The notes: generated from the letters alone by a model not told the origin. A DNA stretch of 48,527 nt from Comamonadaceae bacterium PBBC1 (GCA_002256145.1 NKIP01000027.1:1-48527), one strand, 5' to 3'. Shown: positions 16,687 through 25,384, counted from the first letter of the stretch. Numbers and translations: made by a program.

Positions 16687-18677
16687 GCAGCGTCCTTCCA
16701 TTGCACCAGCACCTGGCCGGGGCTCACTTGTTGGCCTACGCTGGCCGAGAGGCTGTGCACCACCGCATCGCGGGGGGCGCACAAAATGTGTTCGAGCTTC
16801 ATCGACTCGATCACCAGCACGGCATCGCCTTGTTGGACCGATTGGCCTTCTTGCAGATGCAGCGCGATCAGCTTGCCATTAAAAGGCGCGCGCAAAGACT
16901 GTGCGGCTTGTGCGCTGGCGCCTGTGCTGGGTGCGCTGTGGCTTTGGTCGGTGAGCCACAACTCAAAAAATTCGGGGCCTTGCAGCTGCACATGCCAGTG
17001 CACAGCGTTGGTGGTGCCCCGGCACGCCACGGCGCGGGCGTGCCAGCGGCAGCCGTTCAAGTCGATGTGCAGATGTTCAGCGATGCGCTGAACGCTGGCC
17101 TCGTGTGTGGCCTTGCCTGTTTGAATGCGCACTCGGCTTTGCCCGAGTTCCTGCAGGTTCAGCGAGAGGGTGTCTGAGCCCAGTCCCAAGCGCACCGGGC
17201 GTGTGAAGGGGTTGGGCATGGCGTTTGCAGGCGCTTGGTTGGCATACAGCACGGCCAGCGCTGCCACGGTGCGGGCTTCACTCGTCGAATGCAGGTTGTG
17301 GCGTACCGCATCGGCCTGTTCGGCCAAGAAGGGAATCAAGGCCTCGCCCGCACGGAACACCGGGTGCTGCAAGCACGCGGCCAAAAAAGCGCGGTTGGTC
17401 GGCAGGCCCAGCACAGCGGTCTGGTCCAAGCCCGTGCGCAAGCGGTCGATGGCTTCAGCTCGGGTGGGCGCGTGGGCGATCAGCTTGCCCAGCATGGCGT
17501 CGTAGTGGGGCGTGACCACCGCACCCACATGCAGCGCATGGTCAAAGCGCAAACCCTCTGGCGCTGCAAAGGCCTGCACCGTGCCGGTCTGCGGCGTGAA
17601 GTGTTCGTCTTCGGCGCACAAGCGCACTTCGATGGCGTGGCCTTGCAGGCGCACATCAGCTTGCGTCAGCGGCAGCGCTTCGCCGCGTGCGATGCGCAGC
17701 TGCCATTCCACCAGGTCCAACCCGGTGAGCATTTCGGTCACCGGATGCTCCACCTGCAAACGGGTGTTCATCTCCATCAAATAGAACGGTTTGTCGTTTT
17801 GGGCTTCGTCCAGCAAAAACTCCACCGTGCCTGCACCCACATAGCCCGCCGATTGCGCGAGTGCGATGGCCGCTTGCCCGAGTTGCTCGCGCAGCGTAAG
17901 GCCGACGGCAGGGCTGGGTGATTCTTCGATGATCTTTTGATGGCGGCGTTGCACCGAACAATCGCGCTCACCCAAGTGGATGCAAAGGCCGTGCGCGTCG
18001 GCCATGATCTGCACCTCGATGTGACGGGGGCGCAGCAAGGCGCGCTCCATCAGCAAGTCGCCGTTGCCAAACCCGGCCAGTGCTTCAGAGCGGGCGCTGT
18101 TCAGCGCGGGCAGCAGTTGCGCCATGTCGGTCACCAATCGCATGCCGCGTCCACCGCCCCCGGCCACGGCCTTGACCATCAACGGCAAACCCAATTGCTC
18201 AGCCTGTGCGGTGAAGGTCGCGTCGCTCTGGTCCGCGCCAAAGTAGCCCGGCAGGCAAGGCACGCCGTGTGTCATGGCCAGCGATTTGGCGGCCGATTTG
18301 CTGCCCAGCGCTAGGATGGCTGCAGGCGGCGGCCCCACCCAAGTCAGGCCCGCGTCGATCACCGCTTGCGCAAACTCTGCGTTCTCACTCAAAAAACCAT
18401 AACCCGGGTGCACCGCGTCGGCCCCGGTGGCCTGCGCGGCCGCCAGCAGTTTGTCGATGCGCAAATACGAGTCAGACGAGAGCGTGCCGCCCAATGCGAC
18501 CGCAGTGTCGGCTTCGTGCACATGCAAGGCGTCGCGGTCGGCGTCGGAATAAACAGCCACCGTCTGAATGCCTATCTGGCGGGCGGTGCGGATCACGCGG
18601 CGGGCGATCTCGCCCCGGTTGGCGATCAGCAGGCGTGTGACCTTATTGGGCAAAGTGGTGGACAAGGTCGATGTCAT
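16683..18677 (-). CDS. atuF: Biotin carboxylase/biotin carrier alpha subunit of an acyl-CoA carboxylase (AtuF-like)
   Basis: A 664-residue alpha subunit with an N-terminal biotin carboxylase (LLIANRGEIARRV at 16-28, the ATP-grasp loop GGGGRGM at 173-179, and EMNTRLQVEHPVTE). A BT-like linker follows, then a C-terminal biotinyl domain with the biotinyl Lys627 in ESMKLEH, where many relatives have AMKM. It carboxylates biotin for the beta subunit at 21822-23432. Alpha subunits of methylcrotonyl-, geranyl- and propionyl-CoA carboxylases look alike. I favour geranyl-CoA carboxylase from gene order, beta-subunit features, and the absence of an HMG-CoA lyase gene. Start and stop both overlap neighbours by ATGA. 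The start is 18677, not the longer frame. Confidence 0.85.
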   Translation of the reverse strand: MTSTLSTTLPNKVTRLLIANRGEIARRVIRTARQIGIQTVAVYSDADRDALHVHEADTAVALGGTLSSDSYLRIDKLLAAAQATGADAVHPGYGFLSENAEFAQAVIDAGLTWVGPPPAAILALGSKSAAKSLAMTHGVPCLPGYFGADQSDATFTAQAEQLGLPLMVKAVAGGGGRGMRLVTDMAQLLPALNSARSEALAGFGNGDLLMERALLRPRHIEVQIMADAHGLCIHLGERDCSVQRRHQKIIEESPSPAVGLTLREQLGQAAIALAQSAGYVGAGTVEFLLDEAQNDKPFYLMEMNTRLQVEHPVTEMLTGLDLVEWQLRIARGEALPLTQADVRLQGHAIEVRLCAEDEHFTPQTGTVQAFAAPEGLRFDHALHVGAVVTPHYDAMLGKLIAHAPTRAEAIDRLRTGLDQTAVLGLPTNRAFLAACLQHPVFRAGEALIPFLAEQADAVRHNLHSTSEARTVAALAVLYANQAPANAMPNPFTRPVRLGLGSDTLSLNLQELGQSRVRIQTGKATHEASVQRIAEHLHIDLNGCRWHARAVACRGTTNAVHWHVQLQGPEFFELWLTDQSHSAPSTGASAQAAQSLRAPFNGKLIALHLQEGQSVQQGDAVLVIESMKLEHILCAPRDAVVHSLSASVGQQVSPGQVLVQWKDAA

Positions 18678-19480
18678 GCAGAGTCCTTGCCAGAAAGTGT
18701 CCAAGGTACAGGTTGTTTGCGTGCAAACGCGGCAAGGCCTTGTGCGGCTTCGGCGCTGCGCAGGCCTTGGGCAAAAGCTTGTGCAGCGGCATCGCGCAAA
18801 TCAGGCACCGGTCCACGCAACTGCCGCAGCAGTTGTTTGGTGCTGGCCACTGCGCCGGGCGCAGCGCGCATGAGCCGCTTCAGCGTTGTTTGCCATGCTG
18901 AATCGCTTTCCTCTTCGATGACTTCATGCACCAAACCCACTTGCAGCGCTTGCGCAGCGGTGTAACTCAGGCCTTGCAGCAGGCACTGGCGCGCCGCACT
19001 TTCGCCCAAGCGTTGCCACACAAAAGGCGCAATCTGCGCAGGCGGCAGGCCCAGCGTGACCTCGGGTGTGCCCAGCACCGATCGCGCTGTGGCCACCACA
19101 TGGTCGGCGCAACACACCAGGCCAAAACCGCCGCCCATGGCCGCGCCATCCACACGGCACACCAGCAACTGGGGCAGGGCACTCAGGGCGTGCAGCAAGT
19201 CGCCAAAACTTTTATTCATGGCCAGCAGCGGGTCGGTTTCACCATTTTGCAAGGGCTGCCCAATCAGGCTGGCAAAGCCGCCCAAACTGCCACCTGCACA
19301 AAAGGCACCGCCCGCACCGGTCAGCACCACGATGCGCAGCGTGGCGTCTTGCGCTGCACGCGCACAGGCTTGCAGCAAGCCGTCCACCACCGCGTCGCTC
19401 AGGGCGTTGCGTGTGGCCGGGTCGTTCATCGTCCAGGTCTCGACCGCGCCCTGGCGTTCGATCAACAAAGCGCTGCTCAT
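18674..19480 (-). CDS. Enoyl-CoA hydratase/isomerase (AtuE-like)
   Basis: A 268-residue crotonase-family enzyme. The oxyanion-hole segment GAFCAGGSLGGF is near residue 59, and the second GAAMGGGFGLVCCADHVVA is near 105. PEVTLGLPPAQI is near 130. In an atu-type pathway this enzyme would hydrate isohexenyl-glutaconyl-CoA; in the leucine pathway it would hydrate 3-methylglutaconyl-CoA. The start at 19480 overlaps the stop of the acyl-CoA dehydrogenase gene (ATGA), and its stop overlaps the start of the carboxylase alpha gene. The frame upstream of 19480 is a shadow of the neighbouring gene. Confidence 0.87.
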   Translation of the reverse strand: MSSALLIERQGAVETWTMNDPATRNALSDAVVDGLLQACARAAQDATLRIVVLTGAGGAFCAGGSLGGFASLIGQPLQNGETDPLLAMNKSFGDLLHALSALPQLLVCRVDGAAMGGGFGLVCCADHVVATARSVLGTPEVTLGLPPAQIAPFVWQRLGESAARQCLLQGLSYTAAQALQVGLVHEVIEEESDSAWQTTLKRLMRAAPGAVASTKQLLRQLRGPVPDLRDAAAQAFAQGLRSAEAAQGLAAFARKQPVPWTLSGKDSA

Positions 19481-20649
19481 TTCTGGGGCCGCTTGGCAAT
19501 GCCCATCATCTTGGACAAGATGCCCAACATCACCTCGTCGGCTCCGCCGCCAATTGAGGCCAGACGCCCATCGCGGTACATGCGCGAGACCTTGTTCTCC
19601 CAAGTGAAGCCCATGCCGCCCCAGAACTGCAGGCAGGTGTCGGGCACGGTGCGGTTCAATCGGCCCGCTTTGAGCTTGGCCATGGTGGCCCATTCGGTCA
19701 CGTCTTCACCCGCGATGTAATGCTCGCAGGCCTGGTAGGTCAGGGCACGCAGGCACTCCACATCGGCCTTGAGTTCGGCCAGCTTGAACTGCACCCACTG
19801 CTGGTCGGCCAAGGTGCTGCCAAACAACTTGCGTTCTTGCGCCCAGTCCACCGTCCACTGGATGCAGTTGGTCAACGACTGCAGCGTGCTGGCTGCGCAC
19901 CACAGGCGCTCTTCCTGGAACTGCTGCATTTGGTAGATGAAGCCCTGGCCTTCAGCTCCGATACGGTAGCGCTGCGGCACGCGCACTTCGTCGAAATAAA
20001 TCAAACCGGTGTCGCTGCTGTTCATGCCGATCTTTTTGATCTTTTTTCCCACCTCGATGCCGGGCAGCAGCTTGCCGTTTTCCCGCATGGGCACCATGAC
20101 GAGGCTTTTGTTTTTATGGATCGGTCCTTCTCCGGTGTTGACCAGCATGCACATCCAGTCGGCCTGCAGGCTGTTGGTGATCCACATCTTCTGGCCGCTG
20201 ATCACGTAGTCGTCACCGTCCTTGCGGGCCACGGTTTTGATGCCCGCCACATCGCTCCCCGCACCCGGCTCGCTCACGCCAATGCAGCCCACCATGTCGC
20301 CCGCAATCGCCGGGGCTAAAAATTGTGCCCGCAATTCGTCACTGCCAAAACGCGCCAAGGCAGGTGTGGCCATGTCGGTCTGCACACCAATGGCCATGGG
20401 GATGCCGCCGCAGTCGATGTGGCCCAGCGCCTCGGCCATGGCCATGCTGTACGAATAGTCCAGCCCTGCGCCGCCAAAGGTTTCGGGTTTTGTCAGGCCC
20501 AGCAGGCCCAGATTACCCATCTTCTTGAAGACCTCATGCGCCGGGAAAATCTCGGCCGCTTCCCACTCGTCCACATGGGGGTTGATCTCGGCCTCAATGA
20601 AGCGCTTGAGCGTGTTCTGGATTTCGCGGTGTTCGTGGGTGTATTGCAT
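19477..20649 (-). CDS. Acyl-CoA dehydrogenase (AtuD-like)
   Basis: A 390-residue acyl-CoA dehydrogenase. VSEPGAGSDVAGIKT and the later GMNSSDTGLIYFDEVRVP bind FAD and substrate. As in the neighbour at 15517, the C-terminal catalytic Glu is replaced (IGGGADEVM). Glu247 in QEERLW is at the long-chain/isovaleryl-type base position. GGAGACACACC precedes the ATG at 20649. In the position held by atuD (citronellyl-CoA dehydrogenase) in Pseudomonas it would oxidise citronellyl-CoA; a leucine-pathway isovaleryl-CoA role is the main alternative. It overlaps the hydratase gene by ATGA. Confidence 0.88.
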   Translation of the reverse strand: MQYTHEHREIQNTLKRFIEAEINPHVDEWEAAEIFPAHEVFKKMGNLGLLGLTKPETFGGAGLDYSYSMAMAEALGHIDCGGIPMAIGVQTDMATPALARFGSDELRAQFLAPAIAGDMVGCIGVSEPGAGSDVAGIKTVARKDGDDYVISGQKMWITNSLQADWMCMLVNTGEGPIHKNKSLVMVPMRENGKLLPGIEVGKKIKKIGMNSSDTGLIYFDEVRVPQRYRIGAEGQGFIYQMQQFQEERLWCAASTLQSLTNCIQWTVDWAQERKLFGSTLADQQWVQFKLAELKADVECLRALTYQACEHYIAGEDVTEWATMAKLKAGRLNRTVPDTCLQFWGGMGFTWENKVSRMYRDGRLASIGGGADEVMLGILSKMMGIAKRPQK

Positions 20650-20671
20650 GGTGTGTCTCCGTGGGGTGGGT

Positions 20672-21811
20672 TCAGGGGTGCAGATCGAAGTGGCCAATGT
20701 TGTGCGCGTGTCCATTGAGGACGATCTCGACGGTGTGGCGGCCCGGGTGGTGGGTGCGGGTGCTCATTTGGCGCAGCGACAGTGTTTTCTCCAGCACGCC
20801 ATGGCCGTGTGCACCGATCTGCACAGTGCTGCCTTTGAACACCTTGGGGCTGAGCGTGCCGTTGGCCTTGACGTAAAACACGCGCCAATCGGCCAGGGCG
20901 CTGGCCGCCTGTGCAGTGGGGTTGTGCAATTGGCAACGCAAAGTCACGCTCTCGCCAATGCGGGCTGTGGACGGTGTGATGCTCGCGCTTTGAACCTGCA
21001 AAGGGCTCACTTGCCCGTGCCCAAACAAGGCCAGCGCCTGTGCATCGCCGCGCTTGATGGCGGTGCGCAGGGCATGGCGCAGCAAGGCTTGCCGCGTGGC
21101 AGGCACTGGCGCATCGTCCAGCCATTGGCGGGCCGTGCCTGTGAGCAACTCCGGGTGGTCTTTGCCGATGTCATTCAGGTGGTTGGCCACCGAGCGGCGC
21201 ACATAGGACGAGCTGTCGTCACGCAATTGGGTCAACAAGGGCAGCACCGGTGACGGGTCGCGCACAAAGTCCGACAAGCGTGAGGCCCAGGGCAAGCGGG
21301 GCCGTGTGGCTTCGCTCACGGCGCGGCGCACATGGGCGCTGGGGTCGCTGGCCCACTGCGCTAAGTGCGCCAAGGTGGCTTGTGTGTGCGTTTGCAAAAA
21401 TGGCCGCAGGCTGAATTCGGCCGTGAAGCGTTGGGTCAGCGCGTGCTGCGCCTGCATGGCTTCGGTCAAGTGGGCCAAGCCATGCTCGGCGATGTACATG
21501 CTGTGCGGCAAGTGATAGAAGCTGCTGGCCACATCGCCAGGGGACACAGGTTCACCGCGTGTGTCCAGCCCCATTGGCCTCCCCATGGTTTGGACCAAGA
21601 GCGGCGCCGCTTGCCGAAAATCGCTGGGCAAAAATTGCCCCAGCACGCCGCTCAAGCGACGCCCCCGGTCCATCAATCCCAGTTGTTCAAAGTCTGCCCC
21701 AAGGGCGCGCTGCCATGCGGCCAGGCTCAGCGTCAGGCCGGCTGATTTCAGGCGTTCGCCCAATTGAAGGGCGGCCGTCATGGGCAGCAGGTGTTTCAGT
21801 TCGGTGGCCAT
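20672..21811 (-). CDS. AlkC/AlkD-type HEAT-repeat DNA glycosylase with C-terminal Ig-like domain
   Basis: A 379-residue soluble protein of the HEAT-like DNA alkylation-repair superfamily. The repeats show the family patterns SAHVRRAVSEATRPRLPW near 145 and SSYVRRSVANHLNDIGKDHP near 185. These proteins remove N3- and N7-alkylated bases without flipping them. The last 110 residues are beta-rich (ITPSTARIGESVTL, then GRHTVEIVLNG) and look like the immunoglobulin-like domain described in AlkC, which favours AlkC over AlkD. It sits inside an acyl-CoA carboxylase operon, 10 bp after the beta subunit and 22 bp before the dehydrogenase, an unexpected place for a repair gene. The ATG at 21811 has an AGG upstream; 21841 is an alternative start. 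Confidence 0.82.
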   Translation of the reverse strand: MATELKHLLPMTAALQLGERLKSAGLTLSLAAWQRALGADFEQLGLMDRGRRLSGVLGQFLPSDFRQAAPLLVQTMGRPMGLDTRGEPVSPGDVASSFYHLPHSMYIAEHGLAHLTEAMQAQHALTQRFTAEFSLRPFLQTHTQATLAHLAQWASDPSAHVRRAVSEATRPRLPWASRLSDFVRDPSPVLPLLTQLRDDSSSYVRRSVANHLNDIGKDHPELLTGTARQWLDDAPVPATRQALLRHALRTAIKRGDAQALALFGHGQVSPLQVQSASITPSTARIGESVTLRCQLHNPTAQAASALADWRVFYVKANGTLSPKVFKGSTVQIGAHGHGVLEKTLSLRQMSTRTHHPGRHTVEIVLNGHAHNIGHFDLHP

Positions 21812-21821
21812 CTGCTGGGCC

Positions 21822-23432
21822 TCACATGCGGGCCACGCCAAAGCTGGTGGCGCGTGGTTGGCGGGCTGCAGCTTCCAAGCAGGTGTCCAGGCAAAAGCTC
21901 AGCACGCTGCGGGTGTCGCGTGGGTCGATCACGCCGTCGTCCAGCACCAGACCGCTGGTGTAGAAGGCGTCGGCTTGCGCTTCAAACAAGGCTACGATCT
22001 TGTCGAACTGGGCTTGCATCTTGTCGGGGTCGGGCGTGATGCCTTTGCGGGCCATGCCCGCCTCGGCCACGATCTGCATGGTGCGGGCCGCTTGCTCGCC
22101 GCCCATCACGGCCGTCTTGGCCCCCGGCCAGCTGAACAGGAAGCGCGGTGCGTAGCCACGCCCGCACATGCCATAGTTGCCCGCGCCAAACGAGGCCCCG
22201 CACTGGATGGTGATTTGCGGCACGGTGGCGCTGGTCACGGCCTGGATCATCTTGGAGCCGTGCTTGATCATGCCGCCTTGTTCGCTGTCTTTGCCCACCA
22301 TGTAGCCGGTGGTGTTTTGCAAGTAAATGATGGGGTGGCCCAGCTGGCACATCCACTGGATGAAGTGCGTGGCCTTGTTGGCCCCGGCCACATCAATCGG
22401 TCCGTTGTTGCTGATGATGCCCACCGCATGCCCGCCGATGCGCGCCTGCGCACACACGGTGGCCGCGCCGAACAATGGCTTGAATTCCAGAAAATCCGAG
22501 TCATCGACCAGCCGCAAGATGACTTCGCGCATGTCGATGGGTTCGCGGTGGTGGGCGGGCATCAGGCCCAGCAGTTCTTCGGCGTCCCAGCGCGGGGGCT
22601 TGGCTTGTCTTTGTGTTGAGTGCGCAGCCCAGTCCCAACGCGCCACCACATCGCGGGCGGTGCCCAGCGCGTGGCGGTCGTCTTCGCACAGGTACTCGCC
22701 CAGACCCGACACACTGGTGTGCATCTCGGCCCCGCCCAGTTCTTCTTCGGTGGCCACTTCGCCGGTGGCGGCCTTGAGTAAAGGCGGCCCGGCCAGAAAC
22801 GCGCGTGACCTGCCGCGCACCATGATCACCGTGTCACTCAAGCCCGGCATGTAGGCCCCGCCTGCGGTGCCCGAGCCGTGTTGTACCGTGAGCACGGGCA
22901 GGCCCGCCGCCGACAGGCGAGCCAGGTTGCGAAACAAGCTGCCGCCCAGCACAAAACCTTCGACCTTGTACTGCATCAAATTGGCCCCGGCGCTTTCGAC
23001 CAGGTGCACAAAGGGCAGTTTGTTTTCGAGGGCGAGTTCTTGCACGCGCAAAATCTTTTCCAAGCCCCGCGCCTGAATGGCTCCGGCCTCGATGCCCGAG
23101 TCACTGGCCACCACCATGCAGCGCACGCCACTGATGAAGCCCATGCCCGCGATCATGCCGCCGCCGGGCACCGACTTGGCCGGGTCGGGTGTGTCTTGCA
23201 TGAAGCCCGCCAAGGCACACAACGGCAAGAAGGGCGCGCCCGGGTCGAGCAGCAAGGCCACACGTTCACGCGGCAACAGTTGCCCGCGTTTGTCGAACAC
23301 CGGTTTGGATTGGGCCGAGGCTTGAGCGGCCCGATCTTGCAGGGCCTGCCACTGCGCCAGGCGGGCCAGCGCGGCTTCACGCCGCTGCTGGGCCACAGGG
23401 CTGTGTGGGTTCCAGGTGGATTCGAAAGTCAT
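21822..23432 (-). CDS. atuC: Acyl-CoA carboxylase carboxyltransferase beta subunit (AtuC-like)
   Basis: A 536-residue carboxyltransferase with two crotonase-fold halves. Oxyanion-hole segments are GSGTAGGAYMPG near 188 and GASFGAGNYGMCGRGY near 420. It transfers CO2 from biotin to the gamma carbon of an enoyl-CoA. Segments AFLAGPPLLKAATGE and GGAEMHTSVSGLGEYL resemble AtuC (geranyl-CoA carboxylase) as I remember it, rather than LiuB (methylcrotonyl-CoA carboxylase), which reads IFLAGPPLVKAATGE and GGADVHC. The distinction is from memory. It overlaps the SDR gene by ATGA. The alpha subunit is three genes further on. Confidence 0.83.
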   Translation of the reverse strand: MTFESTWNPHSPVAQQRREAALARLAQWQALQDRAAQASAQSKPVFDKRGQLLPRERVALLLDPGAPFLPLCALAGFMQDTPDPAKSVPGGGMIAGMGFISGVRCMVVASDSGIEAGAIQARGLEKILRVQELALENKLPFVHLVESAGANLMQYKVEGFVLGGSLFRNLARLSAAGLPVLTVQHGSGTAGGAYMPGLSDTVIMVRGRSRAFLAGPPLLKAATGEVATEEELGGAEMHTSVSGLGEYLCEDDRHALGTARDVVARWDWAAHSTQRQAKPPRWDAEELLGLMPAHHREPIDMREVILRLVDDSDFLEFKPLFGAATVCAQARIGGHAVGIISNNGPIDVAGANKATHFIQWMCQLGHPIIYLQNTTGYMVGKDSEQGGMIKHGSKMIQAVTSATVPQITIQCGASFGAGNYGMCGRGYAPRFLFSWPGAKTAVMGGEQAARTMQIVAEAGMARKGITPDPDKMQAQFDKIVALFEAQADAFYTSGLVLDDGVIDPRDTRSVLSFCLDTCLEAAARQPRATSFGVARM

Positions 23433-24322
23433 TGGAATACCTTGGGGGTCACGGCGCGGTGAAAGCCGTCAAAGGGTTTGACGGCATCGCGTTCTTGCAC
23501 ATCGGGCTTGGCCACCGATTGCTGCCAGCCCATGCGCATTTGCGGGCGGGCACCGTCCACGCGCAGCACCGTGCCGCTCACAAAACTGGCGGCGGGTGAG
23601 AGTAAAAAAACAATGGCCGCTGATGTCTCGGCTTCGGTGCCAAAACGGCCTTGTGGCACCGTGTTGCGCATTTCGCGCAGCATGGGGCCCGCCTCGGGCG
23701 GGTAGTGGTCCATGCCGCTGCTGGCGATGTAGCCCGGGGCCACGGCATTCACGCGCACGCCTTGTGCCGCCCATTCGAGCGCTGCGGTTTCGGTGAAGCT
23801 GACCATGCCCGCGCGCGCCGCGCCGCTGTGGCCCATGCCCGGCATCGAGCCCCACATGTCGGCCACGATGTTGACCACCGCGCCGCCGTGTGTGTTCATG
23901 CTCTGGTTGAAGCACTCACGCGCCACCAAAAAGCCGCCCGTTAAGTTGGTGTCGATGACGGCTTGCCAGCCTTTGGCGCTGGTCTTGGCCAGGGGCGAGA
24001 TGTATTGCCCCCCCGCGTTGTTGACCAAGCCGTGAATGCGCCCGTGCTGCTGCACCACCTGCGCGACCAGGGCTTTGACATCGTCCTCGCGCCGAATGTC
24101 GCAGCTGTGCCAACTGGCTTGCCCACCGTCACCTGTGATTTCTTGCGTGGTGGTGCTCAGCTTGTCGGAGTTGCGGCCCACCAGCACCACATGCGCGCCC
24201 AAGCTGGCCAGCTCGTGCGCGGTGCAGCGGCCAATACCCGAGCCGCCGCCGGTGACCAGGATCACTTGCCCGGTGAGGAGCCCGGGGTAAAAGACCGATC
24301 GGTAAGGTGTTTGTTGGGTCAT
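23429..24322 (-). CDS. Short-chain dehydrogenase/reductase (AtuB-like)
   Basis: A 297-residue classical SDR. The Rossmann motif TGGGSGIGR is near residue 24 and NNAGG near 105. The family tyrosine segment is unusual: the stretch after the AADMWGSMPGMGHSGAARAG region has no YxxxK, so the catalytic residues resemble the trans-2-enoyl-CoA reductase/DECR-like SDRs that lack it. The start at 24322 overlaps the TetR stop (ATGA), and homology (YRSVFYPGLLTGQV) begins there; the longer frame is not real. In the atu cluster the same position is held by AtuB. A palindrome ACCGATCGGT falls within codons 7-10. Confidence 0.82.
   Translation of the reverse strand: MTQQTPYRSVFYPGLLTGQVILVTGGGSGIGRCTAHELASLGAHVVLVGRNSDKLSTTTQEITGDGGQASWHSCDIRREDDVKALVAQVVQQHGRIHGLVNNAGGQYISPLAKTSAKGWQAVIDTNLTGGFLVARECFNQSMNTHGGAVVNIVADMWGSMPGMGHSGAARAGMVSFTETAALEWAAQGVRVNAVAPGYIASSGMDHYPPEAGPMLREMRNTVPQGRFGTEAETSAAIVFLLSPAASFVSGTVLRVDGARPQMRMGWQQSVAKPDVQERDAVKPFDGFHRAVTPKVFQ
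24294..24303. promoter_or_regulatory. Second ACCGATCGGT palindrome, inside the SDR start
   Basis: This perfect 10-bp palindrome matches the core of the operator at 622-641. It lies in the first codons of the SDR gene, about 20 bp after the TetR stop. It may be an intragenic TetR site or chance. Confidence 0.3.
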
Positions 24323-25038
24323 TTGGGGTCTCTCAAAAACAGGGCCAGTGCGGCATCGGTCAAATCGTCCAGCGATGCGCGTGGGGTACTTATCTGTGTT
24401 GTTGGGGGTGCTGTTTTGGCAGAACGTTTGACGGCTGTTGAGTTGGCTTGGGGTGTGGGCGCTTGGTACCACTGCACCGCCCAGTTGAGCGCGCCAAAAA
24501 TCATCAAGCGCGCCAGCTGCACCGGGGCTTGTAACTGGCCACTGGCATGCAGTGCTTGCAGCACGGGCGTCCACGCGGCTTCGTAGTCGTCTTTGATTTG
24601 CGTGATGGTCTGGCGCTGCTCGGCGTTCAGGGACCGCCATTCGTACAGCATCACCGGAATGAAATCGCTGTCAGGCCCCAGCAGCACATCGAACTGGTTG
24701 CGGATCAGGGCGCGCAGTTGTTCGCGTGGCGGCAGGTCATCGGCCAGACCCGCGCAGGCAGATTCTTGGCGCTGGCTGGCTTGCTTCATGCCTTCCACCA
24801 TCACTGCCAGCAACAGGTCTTGTTTGTTGCCAAAGTGATAAAACGGCGAGCCCGGCTGCATGCCCACCAGCGCTGCGATCTCGCGGGTGCTGGTGGCGTC
24901 ATAACCCTTGCGGTGAAACAGCTTCGCAGCCGCCGAAATCAAAGCCTGACGCCGGTTTCCGTCGTCGCGCTCGTCCTCGGTTTTTCGGGGGCGACCGCGT
25001 GCGCGTTTGGGCGCAACAAGGGTGGGGTGGGTGATCAT
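24319..25038 (-). CDS. TetR family transcriptional regulator (AtuR-like position)
   Basis: A 239-residue TetR regulator. A basic N-terminal tail (KRARGRPRKTEDERDD) precedes the helix-turn-helix at about 32-76, which reads LFHRKGYDATSTREIAALVGMQPG then FYHFGNKQDLL. The ligand domain follows. The C-terminal 45 residues are long and polar (TAVKRSAKTAPPTTQ). It is the first gene of the carboxylase operon, coupled to the SDR gene by ATGA, so it probably represses its own operon in response to an acyl-CoA. No operator is found directly upstream, because a REP-like repeat array starts 9 bp before the gene. The start lacks a clear ribosome site. Confidence 0.88.
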   Translation of the reverse strand: MITHPTLVAPKRARGRPRKTEDERDDGNRRQALISAAAKLFHRKGYDATSTREIAALVGMQPGSPFYHFGNKQDLLLAVMVEGMKQASQRQESACAGLADDLPPREQLRALIRNQFDVLLGPDSDFIPVMLYEWRSLNAEQRQTITQIKDDYEAAWTPVLQALHASGQLQAPVQLARLMIFGALNWAVQWYQAPTPQANSTAVKRSAKTAPPTTQISTPRASLDDLTDAALALFLRDPK

Positions 25039-25046
25039 TTTTCAGT

Positions 25047-25375
25047 TGTCATGCCGGACTTGATCCGGCATCCATGTGTGTTGGGGGATGGACCCCGGGT
25101 CAAGCCCGGGGTGACAGCCTGGGATGGACCCCGGATCGAGTCCGGGGTGACAAAGGGCGGGGATGATCGTGGGGATGCGCAGGAGCCTGTCATGCCGGAC
25201 TTGATCCGGCATCCATGTGTGTTGGGGGATGGACCCCGGGTCAAGCCCGGGGTGACAGCCTGGGATGGACCCCGGATCGAGTCCGGGGTGACAGCAGGGG
25301 ATGGACCCCGGGTCAAGCCTGGGGTGACAAAGGGCAGGGTCAGGCCCGGGGTGATAGCTGAAGGGTGTGACACGG
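25047..25375. repeat. Array of REP-like palindromes with a 106-bp perfect direct duplication
   Basis: The region holds seven or eight hairpin units. Type 1 is ATGCCGGA-CTTGA-TCCGGCAT. Type 2 is CCCCGGGTCAAGCCCGGGG or CCCCGGATCGAGTCCGGGG, each preceded by ATGGA and followed by TGACA. A block of type 1 plus two type 2 units (25047-25152) is repeated without mismatch at 25188-25293, offset 141 bp. Further degenerate type 2 units reach 25375. It fills the whole gap between the dehydrogenase at 25385 and the TetR gene. Translated on the minus strand it gives the familiar spurious VTPGLTRGP / GCRIKSGMT peptides. Confidence 0.9.
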
Positions 25376-25384
25376 GGTAGTGGC

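Noticed and set aside
15649..17091. A 480-codon plus-strand frame opposite the acyl-CoA dehydrogenase and carboxylase genes
   Set aside because: It has shadow-like composition and no recognisable motif, while the opposite strand encodes clear enzymes.
25047..25375. A CRISPR-like array
   Set aside because: The units are palindromes with repeated, not unique, spacers, and no cas gene is present.
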